Origin: Anaeromonas frigoriresistens
GTDB taxonomy: Bacteria > Bacillota > Clostridia > Tissierellales > SIT17
Assembly (NCBI RefSeq): GCF_016820655.1
Contig: NZ_WSFT01000013.1
Coordinates: 1-64,000, forward strand
DNA length: 64,000 nucleotides
Direction: 5' to 3'
Below, piece after piece: positions 52,339 through 61,476 of the stretch. How positions within the stretch are numbered: the first letter of the stretch is position 1; each line of letters begins with the position of its first letter. The position numbers were made by a program, and so were the translations under genes. Below the pieces are notes generated by a model. That model saw nothing but the letters and a program-made list of their open reading frames with translations, ran no database searches and had not been told where the DNA came from.

Positions 52339-52629
52339 TTCAGCAATAGCATCTGTTGCATATACGCTTACTTGCTTTTTATCTTTGCCTTTTCTCTCGA
52401 ATTTAACTACTCCATCTATTGTAGCGAATAGAGTATCATCTCCACCTTTTTTTACATTGTGTCCTGGATGGATTTTAGTTCCTCTTTGTCTTACTAGTAT
52501 ATTTCCAGACAATACATGTTGTCCGTCAGCTCTCTTAACACCAAGTCTTTTGGACTCACTGTCACGACCGTTCTTAGAACTACCTACCCCTTTTTTGTGG
52601 GCAAATAACTGTAAATTCATAATTAACAT
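52336..52629 (-). CDS. rpmA: 50S ribosomal protein L27
   Basis: 97 residues with the Firmicute N-terminal extension MLIMNLQLF before [16 protein letters not shown]. That extension aligns residue for residue with the L27 leader that the Prp protease removes between Phe and Ala, exposing the mature end near the peptidyl transferase centre. The ATG at 52629 fits GGAGGTG 7 nt upstream. Prp is encoded immediately upstream. Confidence 0.97.
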   Translation of the reverse strand: MLIMNLQLFAHKKGVGSSKNGRDSESKRLGVKRADGQHVLSGNILVRQRGTKIHPGHNVKKGGDDTLFATIDGVVKFERKGKDKKQVSVYATDAIAE

Positions 52630-52633
52630 TCCT

Positions 52634-52966
52634 CTACACCTCCCTATACTTAAGGGTTATATATTTTGGATAAGATTCCATAGTACTTTTTATACCTACT
52701 AATATTGTTTGTAAAACTATCTGAGCTTTACTCCAATTTTCTATATCTATATCTGCCGGTAACTCAACTTCAATATATCCATCATCAATGGTATATTCTA
52801 CAGGTATATTTAACACTTCACTTAAAGATACCACCCCGGTTTGTGCTAATACTGAAATAGCAGCACAAACAATATCTTTTCCATGATTATCATATCCTGT
52901 ATGACCTTTGACAATATATTTAGTTATATCACCATTTTCTTTTCTGAAAAACTCAACTATAGTCAT
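52634..52966 (-). CDS. prp: Ribosomal-processing cysteine protease Prp
   Basis: 110 residues. The catalytic His is in KGHTGY (near residue 22) and Cys in [15 protein letters not shown] (near residue 34), the spacing described for Prp (YsxB). It cleaves the N-terminal extension of L27, encoded four bases downstream. It lies between rplU and rpmA as in Firmicutes. The ribosome site is weak and may depend on coupling to rplU 9 bp upstream. Confidence 0.95.
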   Translation of the reverse strand: MTIVEFFRKENGDITKYIVKGHTGYDNHGKDIVCAAISVLAQTGVVSLSEVLNIPVEYTIDDGYIEVELPADIDIENWSKAQIVLQTILVGIKSTMESYPKYITLKYREV

Positions 52967-52975
52967 TTTTTATCA

Positions 52976-53287
52976 CTATCCGTTAATTTTTTCAATTTTT
53001 ACTTTAGTGTAAGGCTGACGATGTCCTTGCTTTCTTCTGTAATCTTTTTTTGCTTTAAATTTGAACACGATTATTTTCTTTCCTTTTCCATGTTCAACTA
53101 TAGATGCATCAACTGTTACATCCTCAACAAAAGGCTTTCCTACCTTCACATCACCATCATTAGATACTAATAATACTTTATCAAACTTAATGTTATCTCC
53201 TTCGTTTCCAGCAACTTTCTCAACAAACAAAGTATCTCCTTCTTGAACTCTGTATTGCTTTCCACCAGTTTCAATTACTGCGTACAT
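52976..53287 (-). CDS. rplU: 50S ribosomal protein L21
   Basis: 103 residues. [24 protein letters not shown] is the L21 signature, and [22 protein letters not shown] ends it (the conserved KKKYRRRxGHRQ). It binds 23S rRNA. First gene of rplU-prp-rpmA, behind the L21 leader and a consensus promoter. GGAGGTGTAG precedes ATG. Confidence 0.98.
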   Translation of the reverse strand: MYAVIETGGKQYRVQEGDTLFVEKVAGNEGDNIKFDKVLLVSNDGDVKVGKPFVEDVTVDASIVEHGKGKKIIVFKFKAKKDYRRKQGHRQPYTKVKIEKING

Positions 53288-53296
53288 AAACTACAC

Positions 53297-53368
53297 CTCC
53301 TCAATCCAGTCTCGCCATGTTAGGTACTTTCGTTTAAAACCTAACTTGAGCGGCTACTTACAGAATAG
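53297..53368 (-). ncRNA. L21 leader RNA (ribosomal autoregulation)
   Basis: The 5' leader of rplU contains AGCCGCTCAAG, a CCTAAC/GTTAGG stem with AAACGAAAGT loop, and CATGGCGAGACTGG just before the ribosome site. These match in order the L21 leader found upstream of rplU in Firmicutes, believed to bind L21 and reduce its own synthesis. Confidence 0.8.
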
Positions 53369-53369
53369 T

Positions 53370-53398
53370 ATTCTATCAAATAGATACAAGTTTGTCAA
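53370..53398 (-). promoter_or_regulatory. rplU operon promoter
   Basis: TTGACA (53393-53398), 17 bp, TAGAAT (53370-53375) on the minus strand. The start would fall near 53363, at the beginning of the L21 leader. Confidence 0.75.
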
Positions 53399-53411
53399 TG
53401 AATTCTTCTGT

Positions 53412-54902
53412 TTAGTCCATTATCTTCTCTATATCAATGATTCTACCCATTTTCTTATTGATAAGATCATCAATTTTTAAATCTTCATTTCCAACCATAT
53501 AGATTTTGATATTAAAATGGTTCTCTATTATTTCAATCATATCTTTATAATCTTCTATTATTTCCTTTAATTTAAAAGGATTTAATTCAAATAAAATCCC
53601 CTCTGCTGATGTATGTATACTTACTCTTTCCGCTTCCTTTTCTATCTTAGTAAGTAAGAAATCAGTAGATTTTATTTTTGAGGTACCATTACAACAAGGA
53701 CATTCAGAAAGTAACCTAGTAGATAGTTTATTCCTGCTTTTTTTCCTTGTCATTTCTAATAACCCTAATTGAGTAATACCTAAAACTGTAGTTTTAGTTC
53801 TGTCTTTCTTTAATTCATTTTTAAAAACATTTATAAGGTTTTCTTCATCTTCTTTATTGGTCATATCGATAAAATCAATTATAATGATTCCACCAATATT
53901 TCTTAGTCTCAATTGTTTAGTAATCTCTTTTGCAGCCTCAATATTAGTTTTATAAACTGTATCTTTTAAGTTAATACTTCCAACAAATTTGCCGGTATTC
54001 ACATCTATGGACGTTAATGCCTCGGTTTCATCTATAATTATATATCCGCCGCTTTTAAGCCATACCTTTTTATCTAGGGCACTTTTGATTTTAGAGTCAA
54101 TTCCTGTTACCTTAAATAAGTCATCTCCTCTTTCAAAGTAATGTATTCTTGATTTAAGGTTAGGTGATATATTACTAGATAATTCTAATAAATCTTCATA
54201 TTTATTTTTATCATTTATAAGTATCTTATCAATTTTCTTAGTAAACATATCTCTAATAGTTCTTCCTAGTAAATCAAAATCTTTATAAATCACTCTAGGA
54301 GATGTACCAAGATTTCTTTCCCTATCAATTTTAGAATAAATATTAACTAAATAATCTATATCTTGCTTTAAATCTTCTTCTGTTTTATCTTTTGAAGCTG
54401 TTCTTAATATTAATCCCATGTCTTCTGGCCTAATACTCTCAGCTACCTTCTTTAATCTTTCTCTTTCTTCTTCACTGCTAATCTTTCTAGATACACCTAC
54501 ATAAGTATTATAAGGCATTAATACTAAGTACCTTCCAGGCAAAGTTATATGGGTAGTGACTCTAGCTCCTTTTGTTCCATAGGGTTCTTTTATAACTTGA
54601 ACTATTAGTTCTTGTCCTTGTTTTACTAAATCTTTTATAGATAAACTTTTGATATCAATATTTTGATTAAGCATAGATTTAGGCACTGCATCCCTAACAT
54701 ATAAGAACGCATTTTTTTCTAACCCAATATTTATAAAAGCAGCCTGCATTCCTGGTAACACATTTACAACTCTACCTTTATAAACATTGCCTTGAATCTT
54801 TTTATCTTCTTTTCTTTCATGAAATATTTCTACTAATTCATTTTCTTCTATAATTGCTACTCTATTTTCATAGAGTCCCACATCAATTATAATCTCATTC
54901 AT
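53412..54902 (-). CDS. rng: Ribonuclease G (RNase E/G family)
   Basis: 496 residues, the size of RNase G without the RNase E scaffold tail. S1 domain (about 38-130, GNVYKGRVVNVLPGMQAAFINIG ...), RNase E/G catalytic region with IIDFIDM (metal Asp) near 350 and CPCCNGTSKIKS for the Zn-link cysteines near 430. It degrades or matures RNA including 5S/16S precursors. AAGGAGG precedes the ATG. It is the last gene of the mrdA-to-rng run before the rplU promoter. Confidence 0.95.
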   Translation of the reverse strand: MNEIIIDVGLYENRVAIIEENELVEIFHERKEDKKIQGNVYKGRVVNVLPGMQAAFINIGLEKNAFLYVRDAVPKSMLNQNIDIKSLSIKDLVKQGQELIVQVIKEPYGTKGARVTTHITLPGRYLVLMPYNTYVGVSRKISSEEERERLKKVAESIRPEDMGLILRTASKDKTEEDLKQDIDYLVNIYSKIDRERNLGTSPRVIYKDFDLLGRTIRDMFTKKIDKILINDKNKYEDLLELSSNISPNLKSRIHYFERGDDLFKVTGIDSKIKSALDKKVWLKSGGYIIIDETEALTSIDVNTGKFVGSINLKDTVYKTNIEAAKEITKQLRLRNIGGIIIIDFIDMTNKEDEENLINVFKNELKKDRTKTTVLGITQLGLLEMTRKKSRNKLSTRLLSECPCCNGTSKIKSTDFLLTKIEKEAERVSIHTSAEGILFELNPFKLKEIIEDYKDMIEIIENHFNIKIYMVGNEDLKIDDLINKKMGRIIDIEKIMD

Positions 54903-54926
54903 TTAATCCCTCCTTATAAGGGTGTA

Positions 54927-55625
54927 TTATATGGGAGCTACCTTCTTTCCATCTATTTCAGTAAATAATTCTAATCTATGAATTTTATATTCCTCATTAT
55001 TAATATTTAACCCTTCTCTGTGCAATGTCTCTATTAATATCTCAGGCTTTAAATTCCCGTTACTTCCTGTTTTTAATAATGTTTTTAATATAAGCTTATT
55101 TTCTTCTAATAATAATAACTCAATATTCTCTATTCCTTCTCTTATATTAACTTCCCTTGTGACAATTCTACCTTTTTTCTTTTTTTGTTTTGTAATTAAT
55201 ATTTCATCCTGTTTTAGATAATCAGATATATTTTCTAATACTTTTTCTTTTGATGTACCCTCCAAGAGTTCTAATTCTATAATATAACTAGACCATTTTA
55301 TTAAAGCCATTAATGATTTAGAATCTTCCGTGTAATTAGCTTTTAGAATTTTAACACCCTCCGGTAATACTTCATTCATTTTTCTAGTAAACTCTTCAGT
55401 ACTAATTTCTTCTACAACCTCAATATCCATATATTCCCCTTCGCTGGTAAGGCCTAGAGCCAATGCTGTTGCTAATGAAAACTTTGGTTGAGGGTTATAC
55501 CCTTGTGAATACTCTACAGGGATATTTGCCCTTCTAAATGCTCTTTGAAATAATCTCATTAGGTCTAAGTGGGATATATATCTGATTAAAGAATCTTTTT
55601 TGAATTTTACTCTTAATTTAGCCAT
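54927..55625 (-). CDS. TIGR03936 family (radical SAM-associated) protein
   Basis: About 232 residues. AKLRVKFKKDSLIRYISHLDLMRLFQRAFRRANIPVEYSQGYNPQPK is the conserved start of the DUF2344/TIGR03936 family, always found with a B12-binding radical SAM partner (next gene). The function is unknown. The ATG at 55625 overlaps the partner's stop (TAATG), and GGGGGA is 8 nt upstream, so translation is coupled. Confidence 0.9.
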   Translation of the reverse strand: MAKLRVKFKKDSLIRYISHLDLMRLFQRAFRRANIPVEYSQGYNPQPKFSLATALALGLTSEGEYMDIEVVEEISTEEFTRKMNEVLPEGVKILKANYTEDSKSLMALIKWSSYIIELELLEGTSKEKVLENISDYLKQDEILITKQKKKKGRIVTREVNIREGIENIELLLLEENKLILKTLLKTGSNGNLKPEILIETLHREGLNINNEEYKIHRLELFTEIDGKKVAPI

Positions 55626-57466
55626 TAACATATTCCCCCTTTAAAATCCTTAGTAATTCCACATCCACTACAACTTACTTGACAATTAGGGGTTAACTCG
55701 CCTTTTTGTGCTTTTTCATTCTCTTTAATCAAAAATTGTTTAGTTACACCTATATCTATAAAGTCCCAAGGTAAAATTTCTTCATATTCTCTTTGTCTAT
55801 TAGCATAGAAATGAGGATCTATTTCTAACTTTTCAAAAGCATCCATCCATACATCATATTTAAATTGATCTCTCCATCCATCAAATTTAGCTCCATTTTT
55901 ATATGCTTCTATTAGGACTTGAGAAACCTTCCTATCTCCCCTAGCAAAAACTGCTTCTAGAAAACTAACCTTAGCATCATGGGTATTATAAGTAATTTTT
56001 CTATCTTTTATTATACTCTTTAGATAATCCTGTTTTTCTTTAAACTCTTCTATTGTATCTTGTGGATACCATTGAAAAGGTGTAAAGGCTTTAGGTACAA
56101 AACATGAAGCACTAGTTGTTATTTTTAAACTACCTTTCATTTTTTCTCTAGGTAAATTAAAAAATTCTTCTTTTACTTTATATGCTAAATCTTTAATGCC
56201 GTAGAGATCTTCTTCTGTTTCAGTAGGCAAGCCTATCATAAAGTACAATTTAACTGTTGACCATCCCATTCCAAAAGCATCTCTGACAGAAGTAATAAGA
56301 TCTTCTTCATTTATTCCCTTATTTATTACATCCCTAAGTCTTTGGGTTCCAGCTTCTGGAGCAAAGGTTAACCCTGTTTTTCTAACCTTTTGTATTTCTT
56401 GTATCATTTCAAGAGAAAATGAATCCAATCTTAAAGATGGTAGTGATAAGCCTATTTTTTTATCTTTAAACTCACTAATCAAAGAAGTAACTAGTGTTTC
56501 TAATTGTGAATAATCACTAGTACTCAATGAAGATAAAGATATTTCCTCATGTCCTGTTACTTCAATCAATTCTTTAGCTAATGAAATAAGACTATCAACA
56601 CTTCTTTCTCTAACGGGTCTATAAATCATACCCGCTTGACAGAATCTACATCCCCTAGTACACCCTCTAAATATTTCCAGAATGACTCTATCATGAACAG
56701 TTTCAATATATGGTATTATCATTTTCTTTGGGAAATAAGTATCATCTAGGTTTTTTTGAATTACTTTTTTTATTTTAATAGGATACTCTTCTTTTAAAGG
56801 AATCGTTTCTTTTATTGTATTATCCTCATTATAATCCACCTTATAAAATGAAGGTACGTATATGCCATCAATATTTACAATTGATTCTAAAAATTCTTTT
56901 CTTGATAATCCATTTTCTTTTCCCTCAATGTATTTTCTCATTACTTTAAGTATAGTTTCTTCTGACTCTCCTATAACAAAAAAATCTATTATATCTGCAA
57001 GAGGTTCAGGATTATAGGCACAAGGTCCTCCAGCGATAATGAAAGGATCGTCCTCACCTCTATCAACTGTCTCTAAAGGAATATCTGATAAATCAATCAT
57101 ACTTAAGATATTGGTATAACTCATTTCATATTGTAATGTAAATCCTACAAAATCAAATTCTTTTATCGGAGTCTTACTTTCTAGAGAATATAATGGAATA
57201 TTGTTGTCTCTCATCTGTTCTTCCATATCTACCCATGGCGTGAAAACTCTTTCACAATAAATATCATTTTCTTCATTTAAAAGATTATATAATATATGTA
57301 ATCCTAAATGACTCATCCCCACATCATAAATATCTGGGAAAGCAAAAGCAAATGTTGCTTTAACATCTGATTTTTCTTTTGTATAAATGTTTTGTTCATG
57401 TCCTATATATCTAGCAGGTTTTTCTACTTTTAAAAGAACTTTATCTAATCTTTCTTGACTAATCAT
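55625..57466 (-). CDS. TIGR03960 family B12-binding radical SAM protein
   Basis: About 613 residues. A B12-binding-like N-terminal region with DIYDVGMSHLGLHILYNLLN precedes the radical SAM core, whose cluster is CTRGCRFCQAG (CxxxCxxC). The C-terminus carries CQVSCSGCGI, likely another metal or cluster site. The family is always paired with the DUF2344 protein that follows. Function not established; tRNA or ribosome modification has been suggested from its neighbours and is inference. The ATG at 57466 is used, 9 nt after AAGG. Confidence 0.9.
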   Translation of the reverse strand: MISQERLDKVLLKVEKPARYIGHEQNIYTKEKSDVKATFAFAFPDIYDVGMSHLGLHILYNLLNEENDIYCERVFTPWVDMEEQMRDNNIPLYSLESKTPIKEFDFVGFTLQYEMSYTNILSMIDLSDIPLETVDRGEDDPFIIAGGPCAYNPEPLADIIDFFVIGESEETILKVMRKYIEGKENGLSRKEFLESIVNIDGIYVPSFYKVDYNEDNTIKETIPLKEEYPIKIKKVIQKNLDDTYFPKKMIIPYIETVHDRVILEIFRGCTRGCRFCQAGMIYRPVRERSVDSLISLAKELIEVTGHEEISLSSLSTSDYSQLETLVTSLISEFKDKKIGLSLPSLRLDSFSLEMIQEIQKVRKTGLTFAPEAGTQRLRDVINKGINEEDLITSVRDAFGMGWSTVKLYFMIGLPTETEEDLYGIKDLAYKVKEEFFNLPREKMKGSLKITTSASCFVPKAFTPFQWYPQDTIEEFKEKQDYLKSIIKDRKITYNTHDAKVSFLEAVFARGDRKVSQVLIEAYKNGAKFDGWRDQFKYDVWMDAFEKLEIDPHFYANRQREYEEILPWDFIDIGVTKQFLIKENEKAQKGELTPNCQVSCSGCGITKDFKGGIC

Positions 57467-57508
57467 AATAATCATCCTTTGTTATAAATTAAAATCTCAG
57501 TATTTATT

Positions 57509-58393
57509 TTAACACTTTTTGTTATTAATTAGTAGTGTTTCTATATTTTCATTACATCCATACTCTATTATACCATTAAAAAAATTCTCTTCTGTAATTC
57601 TTCCTAAAAAGTTACCCTCCCTATCAATAATAAATATAATATTATACCTATGGGGTAATATTATATCCAATATTGATTTTAATTTTGCATTCTCGAGTGC
57701 TATTAAAAAATGAGCTTTCATCATCCTATTATTTTCTAAGTTAGTCTTTTTCCTTGTAATACTTTGGGTTAAAATAAAGGCCGCCATTTCTCTTTCAACT
57801 TTGGCAGCCTTTAATAAATAAAATACCAGTAATACTAGAACTATTACTTCAAAGATATCTTTAGTAAAAAATAACCCTATACAAAACAATAGGGTTAGAG
57901 TAAATTTACCAATGATACTTGTATACTTAATGGAAAACTTAAAGCCTCCTTGCATGTATAATATACCTCTAACAACTCTACCCCCATCTAGAGGTAAAAT
58001 AGGTAAGATATTAATAGCAAATAACAATATATTAATCTCAATAAACAAGTTAATCAGTTCACTGTCTGGAAATACAACAACTAATAAATACGAAAAGAAT
58101 AGCAAAACAACATTACACATAGGTCCAGCTAAACTTATCATTATTTCTTTTACTGGATCTATACCTAGAGGATATTCGAATTTTATAATTGCTCCTAAGG
58201 GAAAAATATTAAATTCCCTAATCTTTACTTTATTTATTAATGCAGTTACAAAGTGTCCTGTTTCATGAATCAAAAGAATAAAAAATAAAATAGTAAACTC
58301 ATAAATATATCCATTAAAATATATCATAATTAATAAGGGGATTAAGGTAAGGTTCAAATTAATTTTAATATTTTTTATTGATGAAATATTCAT
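57509..58393 (-). CDS. spoIVFB: M50 site-2 protease, SpoIVFB-like
   Basis: 294 residues with about six membrane segments. Zinc site H43-E-T-G-H47 in LLIHETGHFVTALI and a third ligand Asp136 in LPLDGGRVVRG. The C-terminal 90 residues are a CBS-like cytosolic tail (IIFIIDREGNFLGRITEENFF). In SpoIVFB this part binds ATP and the pro-sigma-K substrate. Next to a SpoIVFA homologue (15 bp), so this is the pro-sigma-K processing enzyme of sporulation. GGAAGGTG precedes the ATG. Confidence 0.92.
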   Translation of the reverse strand: MNISSIKNIKINLNLTLIPLLIMIYFNGYIYEFTILFFILLIHETGHFVTALINKVKIREFNIFPLGAIIKFEYPLGIDPVKEIMISLAGPMCNVVLLFFSYLLVVVFPDSELINLFIEINILLFAINILPILPLDGGRVVRGILYMQGGFKFSIKYTSIIGKFTLTLLFCIGLFFTKDIFEVIVLVLLVFYLLKAAKVEREMAAFILTQSITRKKTNLENNRMMKAHFLIALENAKLKSILDIILPHRYNIIFIIDREGNFLGRITEENFFNGIIEYGCNENIETLLINNKKC

Positions 58394-58408
58394 TTTTCAC
58401 CTTCCAAA

Positions 58409-59092
58409 TCAAATTAGTAATATATCTTCATCACCATACTCTATATCATCTATTGGATCTATTGATTTATTATCTTTGTAAATCTCTATTCTAAAATTAA
58501 GTTTTTCATTAGTATTTTTGATTTCACCTATTATTTCACCTTTCTTTACATTATCATTTATTTCTTTATTAATTACACCCAGTCCATAATATTTAGCCAA
58601 ATACTCCCCATGCCTTATAACCATGTAATTTCCATAGATATTATCTTTACCTACTTCTAAAACAGTTCCTTCTGATATTGACTTCACAGCCTCATTATCT
58701 GCTATTATATCTACTCCTTTATTAAACACTTGTATATCATTAGATTTTTTGTATTCTCCGTAATCTTTATATAAAACACCAGCAACAGGAAATACATATT
58801 TATCATCAGTATCTTCATTATGAAACATGGTACTTATCACTTCTTTTTCTTTTATCTTATTATAAACTAATATTACATCAGATTTTATACTTCTATCTTC
58901 TTCTATACTACTTTTTATAACTTTAATAGCTTTATCTGAGCTAGCTGTACTAAATAATTTAATAATAATGATAACTATGACAATTAATATACATAAGAAT
59001 GTGTTAATAAACATCCTTCTATAAAATTGTTTATTTGTTTTACCTGTAGTATAGTATTTGGGCCTATGTTTATATATTTTTCGTCTCTTCAC
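58409..59092 (-). CDS. spoIVFA: SpoIVFA-like degenerate M23 domain protein
   Basis: About 227 residues. A basic cytosolic N-terminus (MKRRKIYKHRPKYY), one membrane helix (about 27-47) and an extracytoplasmic LytM-like domain. The metal residues are lost: the expected H-x-G-x-D is NKGVD, the HxH region reads YLAKYYGL, and LNFRIE replaces the usual LHFEI, so no endopeptidase activity is expected. SpoIVFA tethers and restrains SpoIVFB. The GTG at 59092 is chosen because GGGGAT lies 7 nt before it and the longer ATG lacks a site. Confidence 0.85.
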   Translation of the reverse strand: MKRRKIYKHRPKYYTTGKTNKQFYRRMFINTFLCILIVIVIIIIKLFSTASSDKAIKVIKSSIEEDRSIKSDVILVYNKIKEKEVISTMFHNEDTDDKYVFPVAGVLYKDYGEYKKSNDIQVFNKGVDIIADNEAVKSISEGTVLEVGKDNIYGNYMVIRHGEYLAKYYGLGVINKEINDNVKKGEIIGEIKNTNEKLNFRIEIYKDNKSIDPIDDIEYGDEDILLI

Positions 59093-59174
59093 ATTTATCC
59101 CCTGCCTTATATTCTTTATCATTATTATAATTATTTAATTAATAGGTTATTTATTACAATAAATTAGACAATAA

Positions 59175-59211
59175 ATAAAGAAAGACAGTCTGACTCTTAG
59201 TCAGACTGTCT
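59175..59211 (-). terminator. Terminator or attenuator after mgsA
   Basis: AGACAGTCTGACT (59183-59195) pairs with AGTCAGACTGTCT (59199-59211), which covers the last codons of mgsA; on the minus strand TTCTTTATTTATT follows. It would partly separate spoIVFA from the min genes. Confidence 0.75.
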
Positions 59212-59601
59212 AATTACTTTTCTCCAAGATAAATCTCCTCTTTCCAATCCTTTAAGAAGCAGTTCTGCTCCTCCAATATTGGTAGCTAAAGGTATGTTGT
59301 GAACATCACATAACCTCATTAATGCAAGTATATCTGGCTCATGGGGTTGAGCAGTTAAAGGATCTCTTAAAAATATAACAATATCCATCTTATTTTCTGC
59401 AATCATTGCCCCTATTTGTTGATCTCCACCTAAAGGGCCAGAGTTAAATCTATGAATAGTTAAATTAGTTGCTTCTTGAATTCTAGTCCCTGTGGTTCCT
59501 GTAGCAAAGAGATTATGTTTTTCAAAAATTCTTTCATAGGCAATTGAAAAGTTAACAATGTCTTTCTTTTTCTTATCGTGGGCAACTAAAGCTATGTTCA
59601 T
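59197..59601 (-). CDS. mgsA: Methylglyoxal synthase
   Basis: 134 residues. It converts dihydroxyacetone phosphate to methylglyoxal and phosphate. [10 protein letters not shown] (phosphate and substrate loop), [23 protein letters not shown] with the catalytic Asp, and [15 protein letters not shown] are all in place. Cytosolic. AAGGAGATG precedes ATG. It is 11 bp after minE and followed by a terminator, in the mrdA-minCDE-mgsA order of clostridia. Confidence 0.96.
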   Translation of the reverse strand: MNIALVAHDKKKKDIVNFSIAYERIFEKHNLFATGTTGTRIQEATNLTIHRFNSGPLGGDQQIGAMIAENKMDIVIFLRDPLTAQPHEPDILALMRLCDVHNIPLATNIGGAELLLKGLERGDLSWRKVIRQSD

Positions 59602-59612
59602 AAGACATCTCC

Positions 59613-59897
59613 TTATTTCATTCCTTTGTCTTTCATTTTCAGAATAGGTATATTAGCTACTAATGCAGGTATAGGTGTATTATCGGATTCTCTTCTTGTT
59701 CTAGTAAATTGTATATCTAAACCTTCTTCATCAATTTCCATATAATCTGAAATCACATTAATAATATCACCTTTCACCATTTCTAAAAACTTTGGTGATA
59801 CATTAGTCCTATCATGAATTAGTACCAGTTTAAGTCTTTCTTTGGCAACACTCTTGCTTTTATTATCACTTTTATTAAAGATTTTAAACAGATCCAA
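59613..59897 (-). CDS. minE: Cell division topological factor MinE
   Basis: 94 residues. The N-terminal MDLFKIFNK amphipathic start and [39 protein letters not shown] match MinE, with the anti-MinCD helix region at about 20-35. Starts at TTG after GGGGGAG; no ATG is available. MinE releases MinCD from the membrane at midcell. Last of minC-minD-minE. Confidence 0.96.
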   Translation of the reverse strand: MDLFKIFNKSDNKSKSVAKERLKLVLIHDRTNVSPKFLEMVKGDIINVISDYMEIDEEGLDIQFTRTRRESDNTPIPALVANIPILKMKDKGMK

Positions 59898-59915
59898 TTT
59901 TTCTCCCCCTTCCTA

Positions 59916-60710
59916 TTATTTCCCAAAAAATATTTTTTTCAACTTAGAGAATACATTTTCATCTACATCTAGATTTAATAGTGGGACCTCTTCACCTTGT
60001 ATACGTTTTGTTATGTTTCTATAGGCTTGTCCAGCTAATGCCTTGTCGTCTGTTACAACTGGTTCACCTTTATTAGTAGATATAACAATAGATTCATCAT
60101 CAGGAACAATTCCTAATAAATCTATAGCTAAAATATCTATCATATCATCTATATTCATCATGTCTCCTCTTTTAACCATATCGTTTCTGATTCTATTAAT
60201 GATTAATTTTGGATCATAAATACCTTTAGCTTCTAATAAACCTATAATTCTATCAGCATCTCTAACAGCAGAGATTTCTGGTGTAGTTACAACAATAGCT
60301 TTATCGGCTCCTGCTATAGCATTTTGAAATCCTTGCTCAATTCCAGCAGGACAATCTATTATTACATAATCAAAAATTTTCTTCAATTCTTCAGTTAAAT
60401 CCTGCATTTGTTTTGGAGATACAGCTGTTTTATCTTTTGTTTGCGCAGCAGGTAAAAGACATAACCCATCATACCTTTTGTCTTTTATTAATCCTTGTTT
60501 TAGTCTACATACTCCTTCAACTATATCTACTATGTCATAAACAATTCTATTTTCTAGACCCATAACAACATCTAAATTTCTAAGTCCTATATCTGCATCT
60601 ACAACTACTACTTTATTTCCATCCATAGCCAATCCAGTTGCAATATTTGCAGAGCTTGTTGTTTTACCAACCCCGCCTTTACCTGATGTAATTACAATAA
60701 CTTCACTCAT
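59916..60710 (-). CDS. minD: Septum site-determining ATPase MinD
   Basis: 264 residues. Deviant Walker A K11-G-G-V-G-K-T, DADIGLRNLDVVMGLE (Walker A' and switch), DYVIIDCPAGIEQGFQNAI (Walker B), and a C-terminal amphipathic helix (VFSKLKKIFFGK) for membrane binding. It recruits MinC and cycles with MinE. 18 bp before minE, 22 bp after minC. Confidence 0.98.
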   Translation of the reverse strand: MSEVIVITSGKGGVGKTTSSANIATGLAMDGNKVVVVDADIGLRNLDVVMGLENRIVYDIVDIVEGVCRLKQGLIKDKRYDGLCLLPAAQTKDKTAVSPKQMQDLTEELKKIFDYVIIDCPAGIEQGFQNAIAGADKAIVVTTPEISAVRDADRIIGLLEAKGIYDPKLIINRIRNDMVKRGDMMNIDDMIDILAIDLLGIVPDDESIVISTNKGEPVVTDDKALAGQAYRNITKRIQGEEVPLLNLDVDENVFSKLKKIFFGK

Positions 60711-60732
60711 TTATCTGCCTCCATTCAATACT

Positions 60733-61359
60733 TTATTTTTTTTGTAAGTAAGGTTCTATCATTACTGTATTATCTTTTATCTTTGCTATTTCTGGCCACT
60801 GAGGAGACAGTATCTCATTGTCAGGGCTTCTTGCAATAATATCTGCTATCCTCAATTGATTAGGCTTCATCTGAAATGCAGCTACTATTGCCTCTTTATT
60901 TCCATCACTACCTGCATGGGCAATGCCTCTTAAGGCACCCATAATTATAATATTACCCTTAGCCACTATAACTGAACCAGGGTTTGTATCCCCTAAGACT
61001 ACTATATTTCCATCAAATTCCACTCTTTGGCCCGAACGCAAAGTATGACGCAAGAATTTTGTATTACCAATATCTATGCCATCAAAAGGTAGTATTTCTT
61101 CTATATCTTCTTCTATTAACTCTTTTTCCACTATTTCTACCTCTATTCCAAACTCTTCTATCAAACTAACCAAAATATTAAATTCCTCTTCTAAAAGGTG
61201 ACCTCCTTTAATATCAACCACCTTTGCACCTTGAAAAAATTCTTTAGTTGTCTCTAGTTTATTTATTAATTGATTCTTTATAAGATTAAAATCTCCTTCT
61301 TTTATTTGTATATAAATACCGTCTTTATTTCCTTTAAAGCTTATCATATTTTGATCCAT
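60733..61359 (-). CDS. minC: Septum site-determining protein MinC
   Basis: 208 residues. N-terminal FtsZ-inhibiting domain (about 1-95) and a C-terminal beta-helix domain with LRSGQRVEFDGNIVVLGDTNPGSVIVAKGNIIIMGALRGIAHAG, the conserved MinD/FtsZ contact surface. Ribosome site GGAGGT 7 nt before ATG. First of minCDE, 100 bp after mrdA's terminator. Confidence 0.96.
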   Translation of the reverse strand: MDQNMISFKGNKDGIYIQIKEGDFNLIKNQLINKLETTKEFFQGAKVVDIKGGHLLEEEFNILVSLIEEFGIEVEIVEKELIEEDIEEILPFDGIDIGNTKFLRHTLRSGQRVEFDGNIVVLGDTNPGSVIVAKGNIIIMGALRGIAHAGSDGNKEAIVAAFQMKPNQLRIADIIARSPDNEILSPQWPEIAKIKDNTVMIEPYLQKK

Positions 61360-61431
61360 GTCTTTACCTCCAAAAAATTGCTGCTCTTTATTTATTATTC
61401 TATGTTTTTATCATAAATCCTTCAAAATTTT

Positions 61432-61476
61432 ATAAAAAAAATAAATTGATGAGATAGTACTATCTCATCAATTTAT
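61432..61476 (-). terminator. mrdA terminator
   Basis: A perfect 36-bp palindrome (61441-61476, centre GTAC) overlaps the mrdA stop codon, and on the minus strand T8 follows. minC must then have its own promoter or depend on read-through. Confidence 0.8.

Noticed and set aside
59175-59211. Origin or binding site formed by the long inverted repeat at mgsA
   Set aside because: The repeat is followed by a T-rich tail in the direction of transcription and overlaps the stop codon, so an ordinary terminator explains it.
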